Below are positions 24,505 to 32,180 of a DNA stretch of 64,000 bases, piece by piece (within the stretch, counting starts at the first letter, position 1; the number at the start of each line of letters is the position of its first letter). The notes under the pieces were generated by a model, which saw only the letters and a list, made by a program, of their open reading frames with translations, was not told the origin of the DNA and did no database searches. The stretch covers positions 4,836,001 through 4,900,000 of the forward strand of contig LT549889.1 in NCBI GenBank assembly GCA_900078775.1, given 5' to 3'. A program made the position numbers and the translations under genes. The stretch comes from Mycolicibacterium aurum (GTDB lineage: Bacteria; Actinomycetota; Actinomycetes; Mycobacteriales; Mycobacteriaceae).

Positions 24505-24986
24505 GTACCGGCGATCAGTCGGGCGAAGCGATCACGGCGGCGGATGAGGTCAGCGACGACACGCTCGTCGGCCTCTTCCCCGGCGAGTCGTTGTCCCACG
24601 ATAATGCGGCGCATTATCGTGGTCGGCTCCGCCGGCAACTACTGGTCAACCGGTGCGCGGAATGCGGGACGTGGCATTCCCCGCCCAAGCCGGTCTGTCC
24701 CAGCTGCTGGTCCAGTTCGGTGGAGCCGACGGAGGTTTCCGGATCTGGCACCGTGTACCTGCTGACCCTGCTGTATCAGGGACCGCCCGCCCCGGGCGTC
24801 AGCTATGAACAGCCGTATCCGGTGGTCACCGTCGAACTCGATGAGCAACCCGGGCTTCGTTTCACCTCGACTGTGGTCGATGCCGATCCGTCCGATGTCG
24901 TGATCGGATCGCGCGTGCGGCTGGCCTGGCGCATCCCGGACCGGGCGCCGATGCCGGTGTTCGTCCTAGTAGGGGAGCGTTCATGA
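24501..24986 (+). CDS. DUF35 Zn-ribbon/OB-fold protein, probable CTG start
   Basis: A DUF35 protein with zinc knuckles RCAECGTWHSPPKPVCPSC and an OB-fold. The frame has convincing protein sequence upstream of the first conventional start (TTG 24591): STGDQSGEAITAADEV, then TLVGLFPGESLSHDNAAHY. No ATG, GTG or TTG precedes it. A CTG at 24501 overlaps the stop of the previous gene (CTGA) and follows GAGGGA by five bases, so I take that as the start, giving 161 residues. The stop overlaps the next ATG. As with the pair at 17758, the partner is a thiolase-like protein. The start choice is inference; the family call is firm. Confidence 0.83.
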   Translation: MSTGDQSGEAITAADEVSDDTLVGLFPGESLSHDNAAHYRGRLRRQLLVNRCAECGTWHSPPKPVCPSCWSSSVEPTEVSGSGTVYLLTLLYQGPPAPGVSYEQPYPVVTVELDEQPGLRFTSTVVDADPSDVVIGSRVRLAWRIPDRAPMPVFVLVGERS

Positions 24987-26155
24987 GTGCCGCGCGGCGC
25001 AACACATTCAAGGATATGGTGGCCATCGCCTCGGCGACGACCACTGGGTTCACCGCCGCCAACACTCCTAGGAGCCAGACCTCACTGGCGGCCGAGGCCG
25101 GTATCGCGGCGATTCGCGCGGCCGGGCTGACAGCTGCCGATATCGACGGTTTGTGCGGTAGCTGGCCCAGCACACCGGTGCTGCAGTCTGCCCTCGGGAT
25201 CCCGCACCTCACCTGGTCCGGCAATCCCGTCATCCCGCTGGTCGATCACGTTGCCACTGCGGCGGCGGCCGTGCATGCCGGCTTGTGTGAGACGGTGCTG
25301 GTCTACCATACGGCGTATCGGGCGGCGTGGAATACCGGTGCGGCGCTGAAGGATCCGTTCCGGCGCAGTGCCACACCCGGGTTGAGTGACCCGCCGCCAC
25401 GGCCGGAGTCGATGGCCTCCAGCGTCGGCTATGCCGGGTGGGCCAGTCGCTACCTTTACGAATTCGGGCTCACACGTGAGGATTTCGCGCCAGTTGCCCG
25501 CAATGCCCGGGCCTGTGCTGCCGACAACCCGGCGGCCGCCCGCCGGGAGCCGTTGTCCCTATCGCAATATCAGGCCGGACGGATGGTGCGCTGGCCGCTG
25601 TCGGTTTACGACATGGATGTCGCAGTCGATGGTGGCGATGCGTTCATCGTCACGACCGCCGAGCGGGCCCGTGATCTCGCGCTGCCGCCGGTGCTGATCC
25701 ACGCTGCGGTCCTGGGCCAGGCCAGTCCGGCCGAGGAAGACCAGAACACCAGCCTGCGCCACCATGGGCAGCAGGTGGTCATCGATACGCTGCGGGCCAA
25801 GAGTGACTTCTGGCTCGATGGCGTCGATGTGTACTTCCCTTACGACGGATTCACTCCGATCACGCTCAACTGGGTCGAGAACGCCGGATGGTGCGGGCTC
25901 GGTGAAGGCCCGGACTTTCTGCGGTCGCACGCCGAAGATTCGGGACGGGTCCTGATCGACGGGCGTATCCCGGTCAACCCGCACGGCGGGTCGCTCGCCG
26001 AGGGGGCGACACAGGGGTCCGGACACATCCGCGAGGCGGTGCACCAGTTGCAGGGACTGGCGGGGCCGCGACAGGCCGAACAGGCCCGCACTGCGCTGAT
26101 CACCGCGGGCGGCTACTTCTTCAACGCCCAGGGCCTGATGCTACGGGCCGACTGA
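24983..26155 (+). CDS. Thiolase-fold protein lacking the catalytic cysteine (Ltp2-like retro-aldolase)
   Basis: A 390-residue SCP2-thiolase relative. Where a thiolase has its nucleophilic cysteine this one reads PLVDHVATAAAAVHAG, with no cysteine. The usual C-terminal motif is VNPHGGSLAEGATQGSGHIREAV, of the type found in Ltp2 aldolases of steroid degradation. I therefore expect retro-aldol cleavage of a 3-hydroxyacyl-CoA, not thiolysis, working with the DUF35 protein whose stop overlaps its ATG. It is the second such pair in the window and more typical of Ltp2 than the one at 18216. Confidence 0.88.
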   Translation: MSAARRNTFKDMVAIASATTTGFTAANTPRSQTSLAAEAGIAAIRAAGLTAADIDGLCGSWPSTPVLQSALGIPHLTWSGNPVIPLVDHVATAAAAVHAGLCETVLVYHTAYRAAWNTGAALKDPFRRSATPGLSDPPPRPESMASSVGYAGWASRYLYEFGLTREDFAPVARNARACAADNPAAARREPLSLSQYQAGRMVRWPLSVYDMDVAVDGGDAFIVTTAERARDLALPPVLIHAAVLGQASPAEEDQNTSLRHHGQQVVIDTLRAKSDFWLDGVDVYFPYDGFTPITLNWVENAGWCGLGEGPDFLRSHAEDSGRVLIDGRIPVNPHGGSLAEGATQGSGHIREAVHQLQGLAGPRQAEQARTALITAGGYFFNAQGLMLRAD

Positions 26156-26189
26156 CCACTGAAATCACCGATGCCGAGGAGGCTTCCGG

Positions 26190-27827
26190 ATGTCTCGACA
26201 GGCATCACAATCACCGGGTGAGGACACCATCTTGACCGTGTTCGGCCGCACCGTGGCCGACGCCGCCGAGTCGCCGGCGCTGGTGTACTTCGACACGACA
26301 CTGAACGCCGCCGAACTCGATGCCGCCAGCGACGCGCTGGCCGCCGCGCTGCAAACCGACGTGCAGCCGCAGCAGCGGGTTGCGGTGTACATGCAGAACA
26401 TGCCGCAGTACGTCATTGCGCTACTGGCGATCTGGAAGCTGAACGCCACCGCGGTCCCGCTCAACCCGATGCTCACACCGAGTGAGGTGAGCAAGCTCGT
26501 CGACGATGCGTCCCCGAAGGCGCTGATCGCGCTGGACTCGTTGTGTACACCGGAACTGTCGGCGGTCCTGACCGGCAGCTCGGTGCAGCAGATCCTCACC
26601 ACCAGCGCTCTGGACTTCCAGCAGACCGATGATGTGCGGATCCTCCCCGCACAACGGTTACCCGTGCCTGCCGGGGCGCAGGACCTGCTGCAGCTGATCG
26701 AGCAGCACCGGGGTCGGCGCACAGGGGCGCCGCTACCCGGTCCCGACGATGTCGCGGTGATCACCTATACCTCGGGTACGACCGGAAAACCCAAGGGCGC
26801 GATGAATACTCATCGCAACGTCCTCACCGGTGGAAGCGCCTACCGGCAGTGGTTCGAGCTCGGCTCTGACGATGTCCTCCTCGGTGTCGCACCGCTGTTC
26901 CATGTGACCGGTCTTTCGGGGCATATCGCTGCGGCAATCTGTGCCGGCGCGCCGTTGGTGCTGTCCTACCGGTTCGATGTCCGCGTTGTCACCGACATGA
27001 TCCGCAGGCATCGGCCCACCTTCACCGTCGCGGCGTTGACGGTGTTCATTGCGCTGCTGGAATCCGGTGTGAGCCGCGATGACATGGTCAGCCTCACCAA
27101 GCTCGCCTCCGGTGGCGCGCCGGTCGCGGCCGGTGTGCTGGACCGGTTCGTCGCGCACTACGGGACGTATGTCCACAACGTCTACGGAATGACGGAGACC
27201 ACCTCGCCGGTCCTGGCCGTCCCGGTCGGCAGCACAGCTCCGGTTGACCCGGCCACCTCCGCGCTGTCGGTGGGCAAGCCGATGCTGACCGCCTCGGTCC
27301 GGGTTCTCGACGACCAGGGCGATCCGGCCCCGACCGGCCAGGTCGGCGAGCTCGCGGTGTCCGGCCCGCAGATCGTGCCGGGGTACTTCGGTCAGCCCGA
27401 GCAGACCGCCGCCGCGTTCCGTGGCCAGTGGCTGCTCACCGGCGATGTCGGCTACGTCGACTCCGAAGGCTGGTTCTACCTCGTCGACCGCAAGAAAGAC
27501 GTCATCGTTGCCAGTGGGTACAAGGTGTGGCCACGCGAAGTCGAGGATGTGCTCTACACCCATCCCGCGGTACGTGAGGCCGCGGTGGTCGGCGAACCCG
27601 ATCCCTACCGCGGCGAGACGGTCAAGGCGTTCGTCTCGTTGCGTGACGGAGCCACGACAGATGAAGCGGATATCATCGCGTTCTGCCGAGAACGCCTGGC
27701 CGCCTATAAGTACCCGCGGACGGTGCAGTTTTTGGACGACATTCCCAAGACCACCACCGGCAAGGTGCTGCGGCGCACGCTGCGCGACTCGGGCGTCGAA
27801 AACGATGCGGCGCCTGCCAGTTCCTGA
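26190..27827 (+). CDS. Acyl-CoA synthetase (FadD-type, ANL superfamily)
   Basis: A 545-residue ligase with all standard motifs: ITYTSGTTGKPKGAMNTHR, YGMTETTSPVL, LTGDVGYVDSEGWFYLVDRK and the C-terminal catalytic lysine TTTGKVLRRTLR. It activates a carboxylic acid to acyl-CoA. Of the five adenylate-forming proteins here, this one looks most like a general FadD. It sits between the thiolase-like and ACAD11-like genes in the same direction. The 3' end is fused to a small imperfect tandem repeat (27804-27878). Confidence 0.93.
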   Translation: MSRQASQSPGEDTILTVFGRTVADAAESPALVYFDTTLNAAELDAASDALAAALQTDVQPQQRVAVYMQNMPQYVIALLAIWKLNATAVPLNPMLTPSEVSKLVDDASPKALIALDSLCTPELSAVLTGSSVQQILTTSALDFQQTDDVRILPAQRLPVPAGAQDLLQLIEQHRGRRTGAPLPGPDDVAVITYTSGTTGKPKGAMNTHRNVLTGGSAYRQWFELGSDDVLLGVAPLFHVTGLSGHIAAAICAGAPLVLSYRFDVRVVTDMIRRHRPTFTVAALTVFIALLESGVSRDDMVSLTKLASGGAPVAAGVLDRFVAHYGTYVHNVYGMTETTSPVLAVPVGSTAPVDPATSALSVGKPMLTASVRVLDDQGDPAPTGQVGELAVSGPQIVPGYFGQPEQTAAAFRGQWLLTGDVGYVDSEGWFYLVDRKKDVIVASGYKVWPREVEDVLYTHPAVREAAVVGEPDPYRGETVKAFVSLRDGATTDEADIIAFCRERLAAYKYPRTVQFLDDIPKTTTGKVLRRTLRDSGVENDAAPASS

Positions 27828-27878
27828 CACTGGTGCCTGCCACTCTCAAACACTGGCGCCAGCCACTATCCAACACTG
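27804..27878. repeat. Imperfect 23-bp tandem repeat, about 3.2 units
   Basis: Two clear units start at 27827 (ACACTGGTGCCTGCCACTCT...) and 27850 (ACACTGGCGCCAGCCACTAT...), followed by a partial ACACTG. A degenerate unit precedes them inside the last codons of the FadD gene. It ends just before the GAGGAG of the next gene. It probably arose by replication slippage; no function is evident. Confidence 0.6.
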
Positions 27879-27888
27879 AGGAGACTCG

Positions 27889-29112
27889 ATGGACTTCGCG
27901 ATGTCGGCGACTGCTGCCGACCATCACGCTCGGCTGACCGATTTCATCACCGAACACGTGGTGCCGGCCGAGGCCGCATACGACACCTACCGGCGGCAGG
28001 CCGGCCCGGATGATCACACCGTGCCCCCGGTGGTCGAGGAACTCAAAGTCCTTGCCAGGCAGAAGGGTCTGTGGAATCTCTTCCTGCCGGCGATATCCGG
28101 GCTGACAAACCTCGAGTACGCACCACTGGCCGAGCTCACCGGCTGGAGCATGGACATCGCCCCGGAAGCGCTGAACTGCGCGGCTCCCGACACCGGCAAC
28201 ATGGAGACACTGCATCTGTTCGCCACCGCCGAACAACGCGAGCAGTGGCTGCAGCCCCTGCTCGACGGCGAGATCCGCAGCGCCTTCTCGATGACCGAAC
28301 CGGCGGTTGCCTCCAGTGACGCCCGCAACATCGAGACGTTGATCGTCCGCGACGGTGACGACTATGTGATCAACGGGCGGAAATGGTGGACTTCGGGTGC
28401 GTCGGACCCGCGCTGCCGCGTGCTGATCGTGATGGGCCGGACCAACCCGGATGCCGCTGCCCACCAGCAGCAGTCGATGATCTTGGTGCCGGTCGACACC
28501 CCTGGCGTGACCATTGTGCGGTCCACTCCGGTATTCGGGTGGCAGGACCAACACGGGCACTGTGAGGTCGTTTACGACGATGTCCGGGTGCCCACATCGA
28601 ATCTGCTGGGCGAGGAGGGCGGCGGATTCGCCATCGCCCAGGCCCGGCTGGGGCCCGGGCGGATCCATCACTGCATGCGCGCCATTGGCGCCGCGGAACG
28701 CGCACTGGCGTTGATGATCGACCGCGTCCAGACCCGCATCGCGTTCGGTAAACCGCTCAGCGAACAAGGTGTAGTCCGAGAGTCGATTGCCAAGTCTCGT
28801 AACGAAATCGACCAAGCACGCCTGTTGTGCGAGAAGGCGGCCTGGACCATCGATCAGCACGGAAACAAGGCGGCGCATGTATTGGTGTCGCAGATCAAGG
28901 CCGTGGCACCGCAGATGGCCTGCAATGTCATCGACCGCGCCATCCAGGTGCACGGCGGTGCCGGCGTCAGCGACGATCTTCCCCTCGCGCGGTTGTACGG
29001 CTGGCACCGGGCGATGCGGTTGTTCGACGGTCCTGACGAGGTGCACATGCGGACCATTGCGCGGGCGGAACTGGGCCGCGATAAATCTGCCCTCGCTACC
29101 GCAGTCTGCTGA
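27889..29112 (+). CDS. Acyl-CoA dehydrogenase, ACAD10/ACAD11-type
   Basis: A 407-residue ACAD whose sequence follows the dehydrogenase domain of ACAD10/ACAD11 closely: KGLWNLFLPAISGLTNLEY, NCAAPDTGNMETLHLF, AFSMTEPAVASSDARNIETL, NGRKWWTSGASDPRC, LGPGRIHHCMRAIGAAERAL, and a C-terminal RLFDGPDEVHMRTIARAEL. In ACAD11 this domain removes a phosphate placed by the fused kinase on a hydroxyacyl-CoA. Here the kinase is a separate gene (3329-4363). ATG 27889 follows GAGGAG. The family resemblance is strong; participation in a phosphorylation/elimination step is inferred from the paired genes. Confidence 0.92.
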   Translation: MDFAMSATAADHHARLTDFITEHVVPAEAAYDTYRRQAGPDDHTVPPVVEELKVLARQKGLWNLFLPAISGLTNLEYAPLAELTGWSMDIAPEALNCAAPDTGNMETLHLFATAEQREQWLQPLLDGEIRSAFSMTEPAVASSDARNIETLIVRDGDDYVINGRKWWTSGASDPRCRVLIVMGRTNPDAAAHQQQSMILVPVDTPGVTIVRSTPVFGWQDQHGHCEVVYDDVRVPTSNLLGEEGGGFAIAQARLGPGRIHHCMRAIGAAERALALMIDRVQTRIAFGKPLSEQGVVRESIAKSRNEIDQARLLCEKAAWTIDQHGNKAAHVLVSQIKAVAPQMACNVIDRAIQVHGGAGVSDDLPLARLYGWHRAMRLFDGPDEVHMRTIARAELGRDKSALATAVC

Positions 29113-29166
29113 CATCGCAGCCGTCGGATCAACGAAACATCAGGTACGACCGGAAATCTGGAGAGC

Positions 29167-29896
29167 ATGAGTCTGCTCGTGGGCAAAGTGGCGTTCGTGA
29201 CCGGTGCGGCGCGGGGGCAGGGGCTCCCATGCGGTCCGGCTGGCCGCCGAGGACGCAGCCGTCATAGCGGTGGACATCTGCGCACCCGTGGGCCCCGACT
29301 GCCACTACCCGCCCGCCCAACCGCACGATCTGGAACAGACCCGCACGCTGCGGGCCGAAACCGGGGGCCGTCTGGACATCGTTGTCGCCAACGCCGGGAT
29401 CTGCAGCTGGAACCGCTTCTGGGAGATGTCCGATGAGCAGTGGCAGACGATGATCGATATCAATCTCACCGGAGTCTGGCGAACACTGCGGGCCGCGACA
29501 CCGCACATGATCGCCGCAGGCAACGGCGGGTCCATCTTCACCGTCAGCTCGGTGGCGGGTATCAAATCCCTGCCGGGGCAGGCCCACTACAGTGCCGCCC
29601 AGCACGGCGTGGTCGGATTGACGAAATCCGCGGCGCTGGCGCTGGGGGAGTACGGCATCCGCGTCAACTCCATCCACCCCTGGGGCGTGAACACCCCGAT
29701 GCTGGCCGATCCCACCACGGCAGCGATGCTCGACGCGCACCCGCAGTACCTGTCCTCGTTCGGGGCGATGCTGCCGGCCCTGCCGGTCGCAGAGCCCGAG
29801 GACATCACCGATGCGGTGATGTGGCTGGCCGGGCCGGCCTCGCGCGCGGTCACCGGAACACAGCTCACCTTGGACATGGGAGCCACGAAGGTTTGA
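29167..29896 (+). pseudogene. SDR of the mycofactocin-associated type, frameshifted and internally deleted
   Basis: The gene starts normally (SLLVGKVAFVTGAARGQG) but the frame breaks at about 29224. The expected GRSHAVRLA continues only after a shift, as if two bases were missing after GGGG. The rest (SHAVRLAAEDAAVIAVDIC, then LDIVVANAGICSWNRFW, HYSAAQHGVVGLTK, TGTQLTLDMGATKV) is in the second frame. Between DLEQTRTLRAETGG and RLDIVVANAG about 35 residues usual for the family are absent. The GAARGQGRSHAVRLA signature belongs to SDRs that retain NAD and work with mycofactocin. The stop overlaps the next ATG. A sequencing error could explain the shift, not the internal gap. Confidence 0.8.
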
Positions 29897-30444
29897 TGCC
29901 CGACGGTGATCACCCAGGTTCGCCGGACAGTTCGTGGGCGTCGCTGGAACGCAGCGACCGCCGGTCGTCCCTCTACGTGGACACCTCGGACACCGGATAC
30001 GTGTTGTGCCGGTCCTGCCGGGTGGCACGTCGGTGCCGGCTGGGCATCGACGCCGAGGAGATCGCCGCGGACGGGTCTGTGACATTCATGTTGAGCTGTC
30101 CCCGCGATCACGAGGGCGGTCCGGACGTTGCGCACGGTGGGTGGACCGCCAGCGCGCTCGACGAGATGTCGGGTCATGCGCTGTTGCTGCTCGATGAGTT
30201 CGCCGTCACCGGCACCCTGACGGTGAAGTTCCGCAAGCCGGTGCCGATCCTGCGCCCGCTGATCGGGCGGGCCTGGATCGCCGAGCGGGCGGGACGGCGG
30301 GTGCACGTGTGCTGTGAGCTCAGGCTGGCCTCCACCGGCGATGTGGTGGCGACCAGCACCGCCGAGATGATCCGACGTCCGTCGGACCATTTCGAGCAGC
30401 ATCAGCGGTGGCTGACGTCCCGGGCGACCGAATCCGAGGACTGA
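29896..30444 (+). CDS. Hotdog-fold thioesterase (PaaI/4HBT-like)
   Basis: A 182-residue protein with the hotdog signature GPDVAHGGWTASALDEMSGHALLL followed by TGTLTVKFRKPVPILRP, typical of acyl-CoA thioesterases of the PaaI group. The N-terminal 60 residues carry several cysteines (CRSCRVARRC), which is unusual. Its ATG overlaps the pseudogene's stop by one base. It would release CoA from dead-end or aromatic acyl-CoAs. It is the last gene of the rightward unit and converges on the ligase at 30485. Confidence 0.85.
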   Translation: MPDGDHPGSPDSSWASLERSDRRSSLYVDTSDTGYVLCRSCRVARRCRLGIDAEEIAADGSVTFMLSCPRDHEGGPDVAHGGWTASALDEMSGHALLLLDEFAVTGTLTVKFRKPVPILRPLIGRAWIAERAGRRVHVCCELRLASTGDVVATSTAEMIRRPSDHFEQHQRWLTSRATESED

Positions 30445-30484
30445 GGGATCCGGTCGCCTGTTGCCGTTGCCCGGGTGGCGACGT

Positions 30485-32023
30485 TCAGGTGGCGACGTTG
30501 CGACCGCCCGGGTAACCGCCGCCCCCGAACCTCTCGTCCAGCGCCTCGTAGTCGACCATGCCGCCGGTCATCGGCAGTTCGTCAACGAACTCCACGAACT
30601 TGGGCTTCTTGTACGACGCGATCTTTCTGCGGCAATGATCGATGATCTCGTCTGCGCTGACCGATTGCCCCTCGGCAAGAACGAGCACGGCTTTGACCGA
30701 CTGGGTGTACTGCGGGTCCGGAACGCCGATCACGGCCGCCGCCGCCACCGCCGGATGCGAGGCCAGGCAGCGTTCGACCTCGGCCGGGTAGACGTTCTCG
30801 GCGGCGGACTTGATCATCCTAGTCATGGTCCCGAGGAATTCCAGGGTGCCGTCAGGTTCGATGCGTCCGAGGTCGGTGGTGTGCCACCAGCCGTCGCGCA
30901 TCCGGGCGGCGTTGCGTTCGGGCCGGTTCCAATAGCCGAGGTGCACGTTGTCCCCGCGCACGGTGATCTCTCCAGTTTCGCCGGCCGCGACCTCCTTGCC
31001 GTCGGGATCCACGATCCGTAGTTGGCACAGAGGTGTGGCGCGACCGGAGTTACCGGTTCCCTTGCCGCCGTATCCGTTCAGGATGCACAGCCCGCTGAGC
31101 TCGGTCTGTCCGAAGCCACCGGCGGATCGGGCCCACGCACTGGTGTCGGCGGGCAGCGCGTCACCCCACAGCGGGCCGAACGGACCGGTACGCAACGAGG
31201 AGATGTCCAATCCCAGTTGGGAATTGAGTTCCTTCATCTTCAGGATCGTCGGCGGCATCAAGAACCCCGAGGTGACCCGCTCTGCCGCGATCAGCCGCAG
31301 CAGATCCTCCTCGACGACCCGGCGGACATAGACGTTGGTGCCACCGCGCACGAAGACCGGTAGGGAATCGAATTGGAAGTTGCCGATGTGGAACAGCGGG
31401 CCGGAGTTGACGAAGACACTCGTGTGGTCCACCTCGGTGATGACACCCGTCATGGTGGCCATGGCCAGCAGGTTTCGTTGACTGAGCATCGATCCGGCGG
31501 GTCGCCCCACCGTGGCGGCGGTATAGATCACCAGCAGGGCGGCATTGGCGTCGGCATCGGCGAACCACGCCGGTCGATCCTGTCCGGCAACCAGGTCCTC
31601 GTATCCGTCCGAGTCGTCGGTGTCGTGCTGAATCCACACCGCACCCTGCTCGTGGGATCGTGTCCGGGCGTCGGCGACGGCGGCACCGATCTCTTCGTCC
31701 TGCCAGATGATCACGGCCGGGTCGAAATCGGCGATGACAAAGGCCAGTTCCTCACCTGATTGCCGCCAGTTGACCGGGCAGATCATGGCTTGTAGGCGGG
31801 CACAGGCGAGCATGAGTTCCAGGAAGCGGACCGAGGTCTGTGCCAGCCAGAGCACCCGGTCCCCGGCGCCGATGCCGTGGGCGGCCAGCATGCCGGCCAC
31901 CCGGTCCACCCGCCCATCGAACTCCGGCCAGCTATAGCGGGTGGCACCGTCGATCGCGGCGGTGCGGTCCGGGAAGCGGCGGGCGTTCTCGCGGCAGACG
32001 TCGGAGAGGTTCACGGGGTGCAT
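30485..32023 (-). CDS. Adenylate-forming protein (FadD-like) with altered catalytic motifs
   Basis: A 512-residue ANL-fold protein. The P-loop, normally YTSGTTGxPKG, reads IYTAATVGRPAGSMLSQRN, with the key Ser and Lys changed. The C-terminal catalytic-lysine motif (TxxGK) reads LPMTGGMVDYEALDERFGG, without lysine. Other motifs (GFGQTELSG, TTDLGRIEPDGTLEFLG, SYKKPKFVEFVDEL) are kept. It may be a CoA-binding or regulatory relative, or an enzyme tolerant of these changes. Start ATG follows AAGGA. It is divergent from the PaaK-like gene, with two operators in the gap. Confidence 0.85.
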   Translation of the reverse strand: MHPVNLSDVCRENARRFPDRTAAIDGATRYSWPEFDGRVDRVAGMLAAHGIGAGDRVLWLAQTSVRFLELMLACARLQAMICPVNWRQSGEELAFVIADFDPAVIIWQDEEIGAAVADARTRSHEQGAVWIQHDTDDSDGYEDLVAGQDRPAWFADADANAALLVIYTAATVGRPAGSMLSQRNLLAMATMTGVITEVDHTSVFVNSGPLFHIGNFQFDSLPVFVRGGTNVYVRRVVEEDLLRLIAAERVTSGFLMPPTILKMKELNSQLGLDISSLRTGPFGPLWGDALPADTSAWARSAGGFGQTELSGLCILNGYGGKGTGNSGRATPLCQLRIVDPDGKEVAAGETGEITVRGDNVHLGYWNRPERNAARMRDGWWHTTDLGRIEPDGTLEFLGTMTRMIKSAAENVYPAEVERCLASHPAVAAAAVIGVPDPQYTQSVKAVLVLAEGQSVSADEIIDHCRRKIASYKKPKFVEFVDELPMTGGMVDYEALDERFGGGGYPGGRNVAT

Positions 32024-32075
32024 GGCGCGTCCTTCGAGGGTGAGCTGAGCCGGTCGGGTCGTTGCTTGTGAACTA

Positions 32076-32089
32076 CCTTACGTGTAAGA
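32076..32089. promoter_or_regulatory. Operator variant, copy 8 (CCTTACGTGTAAGA)
   Basis: The inverted arms CTTAC and GTAAG keep the invariant TAC-N2-GTA. It lies 52 bases upstream of the ligase start at 32023. Its centre is 24 bp from copy 9, roughly two helical turns, so two dimers could bind the same face. Confidence 0.7.
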
Positions 32090-32099
32090 ATCGGTTTAA

Positions 32100-32113
32100 C
32101 TTTACATGTAAAC
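32100..32113. promoter_or_regulatory. Operator variant, copy 9 (CTTTACATGTAAAC)
   Basis: A symmetric TTTACATGTAAA core, the second site in the divergent gap 32024-32180 between the FadD-like and PaaK-like genes. Confidence 0.75.
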
Positions 32114-32180
32114 CCAAGAGGGGTGCGGACCACTCGGCCGCATGGGCGGTACATCGAAGGTAGCGAGGAGTCGGAGGGCC

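Noticed and set aside
30474..30500. Direct repeat GTGGCGACGTT twice at the thioesterase/ligase junction
   Set aside because: It is short and partly coding for the ligase C-terminus (NVAT); a chance duplication is sufficient explanation.
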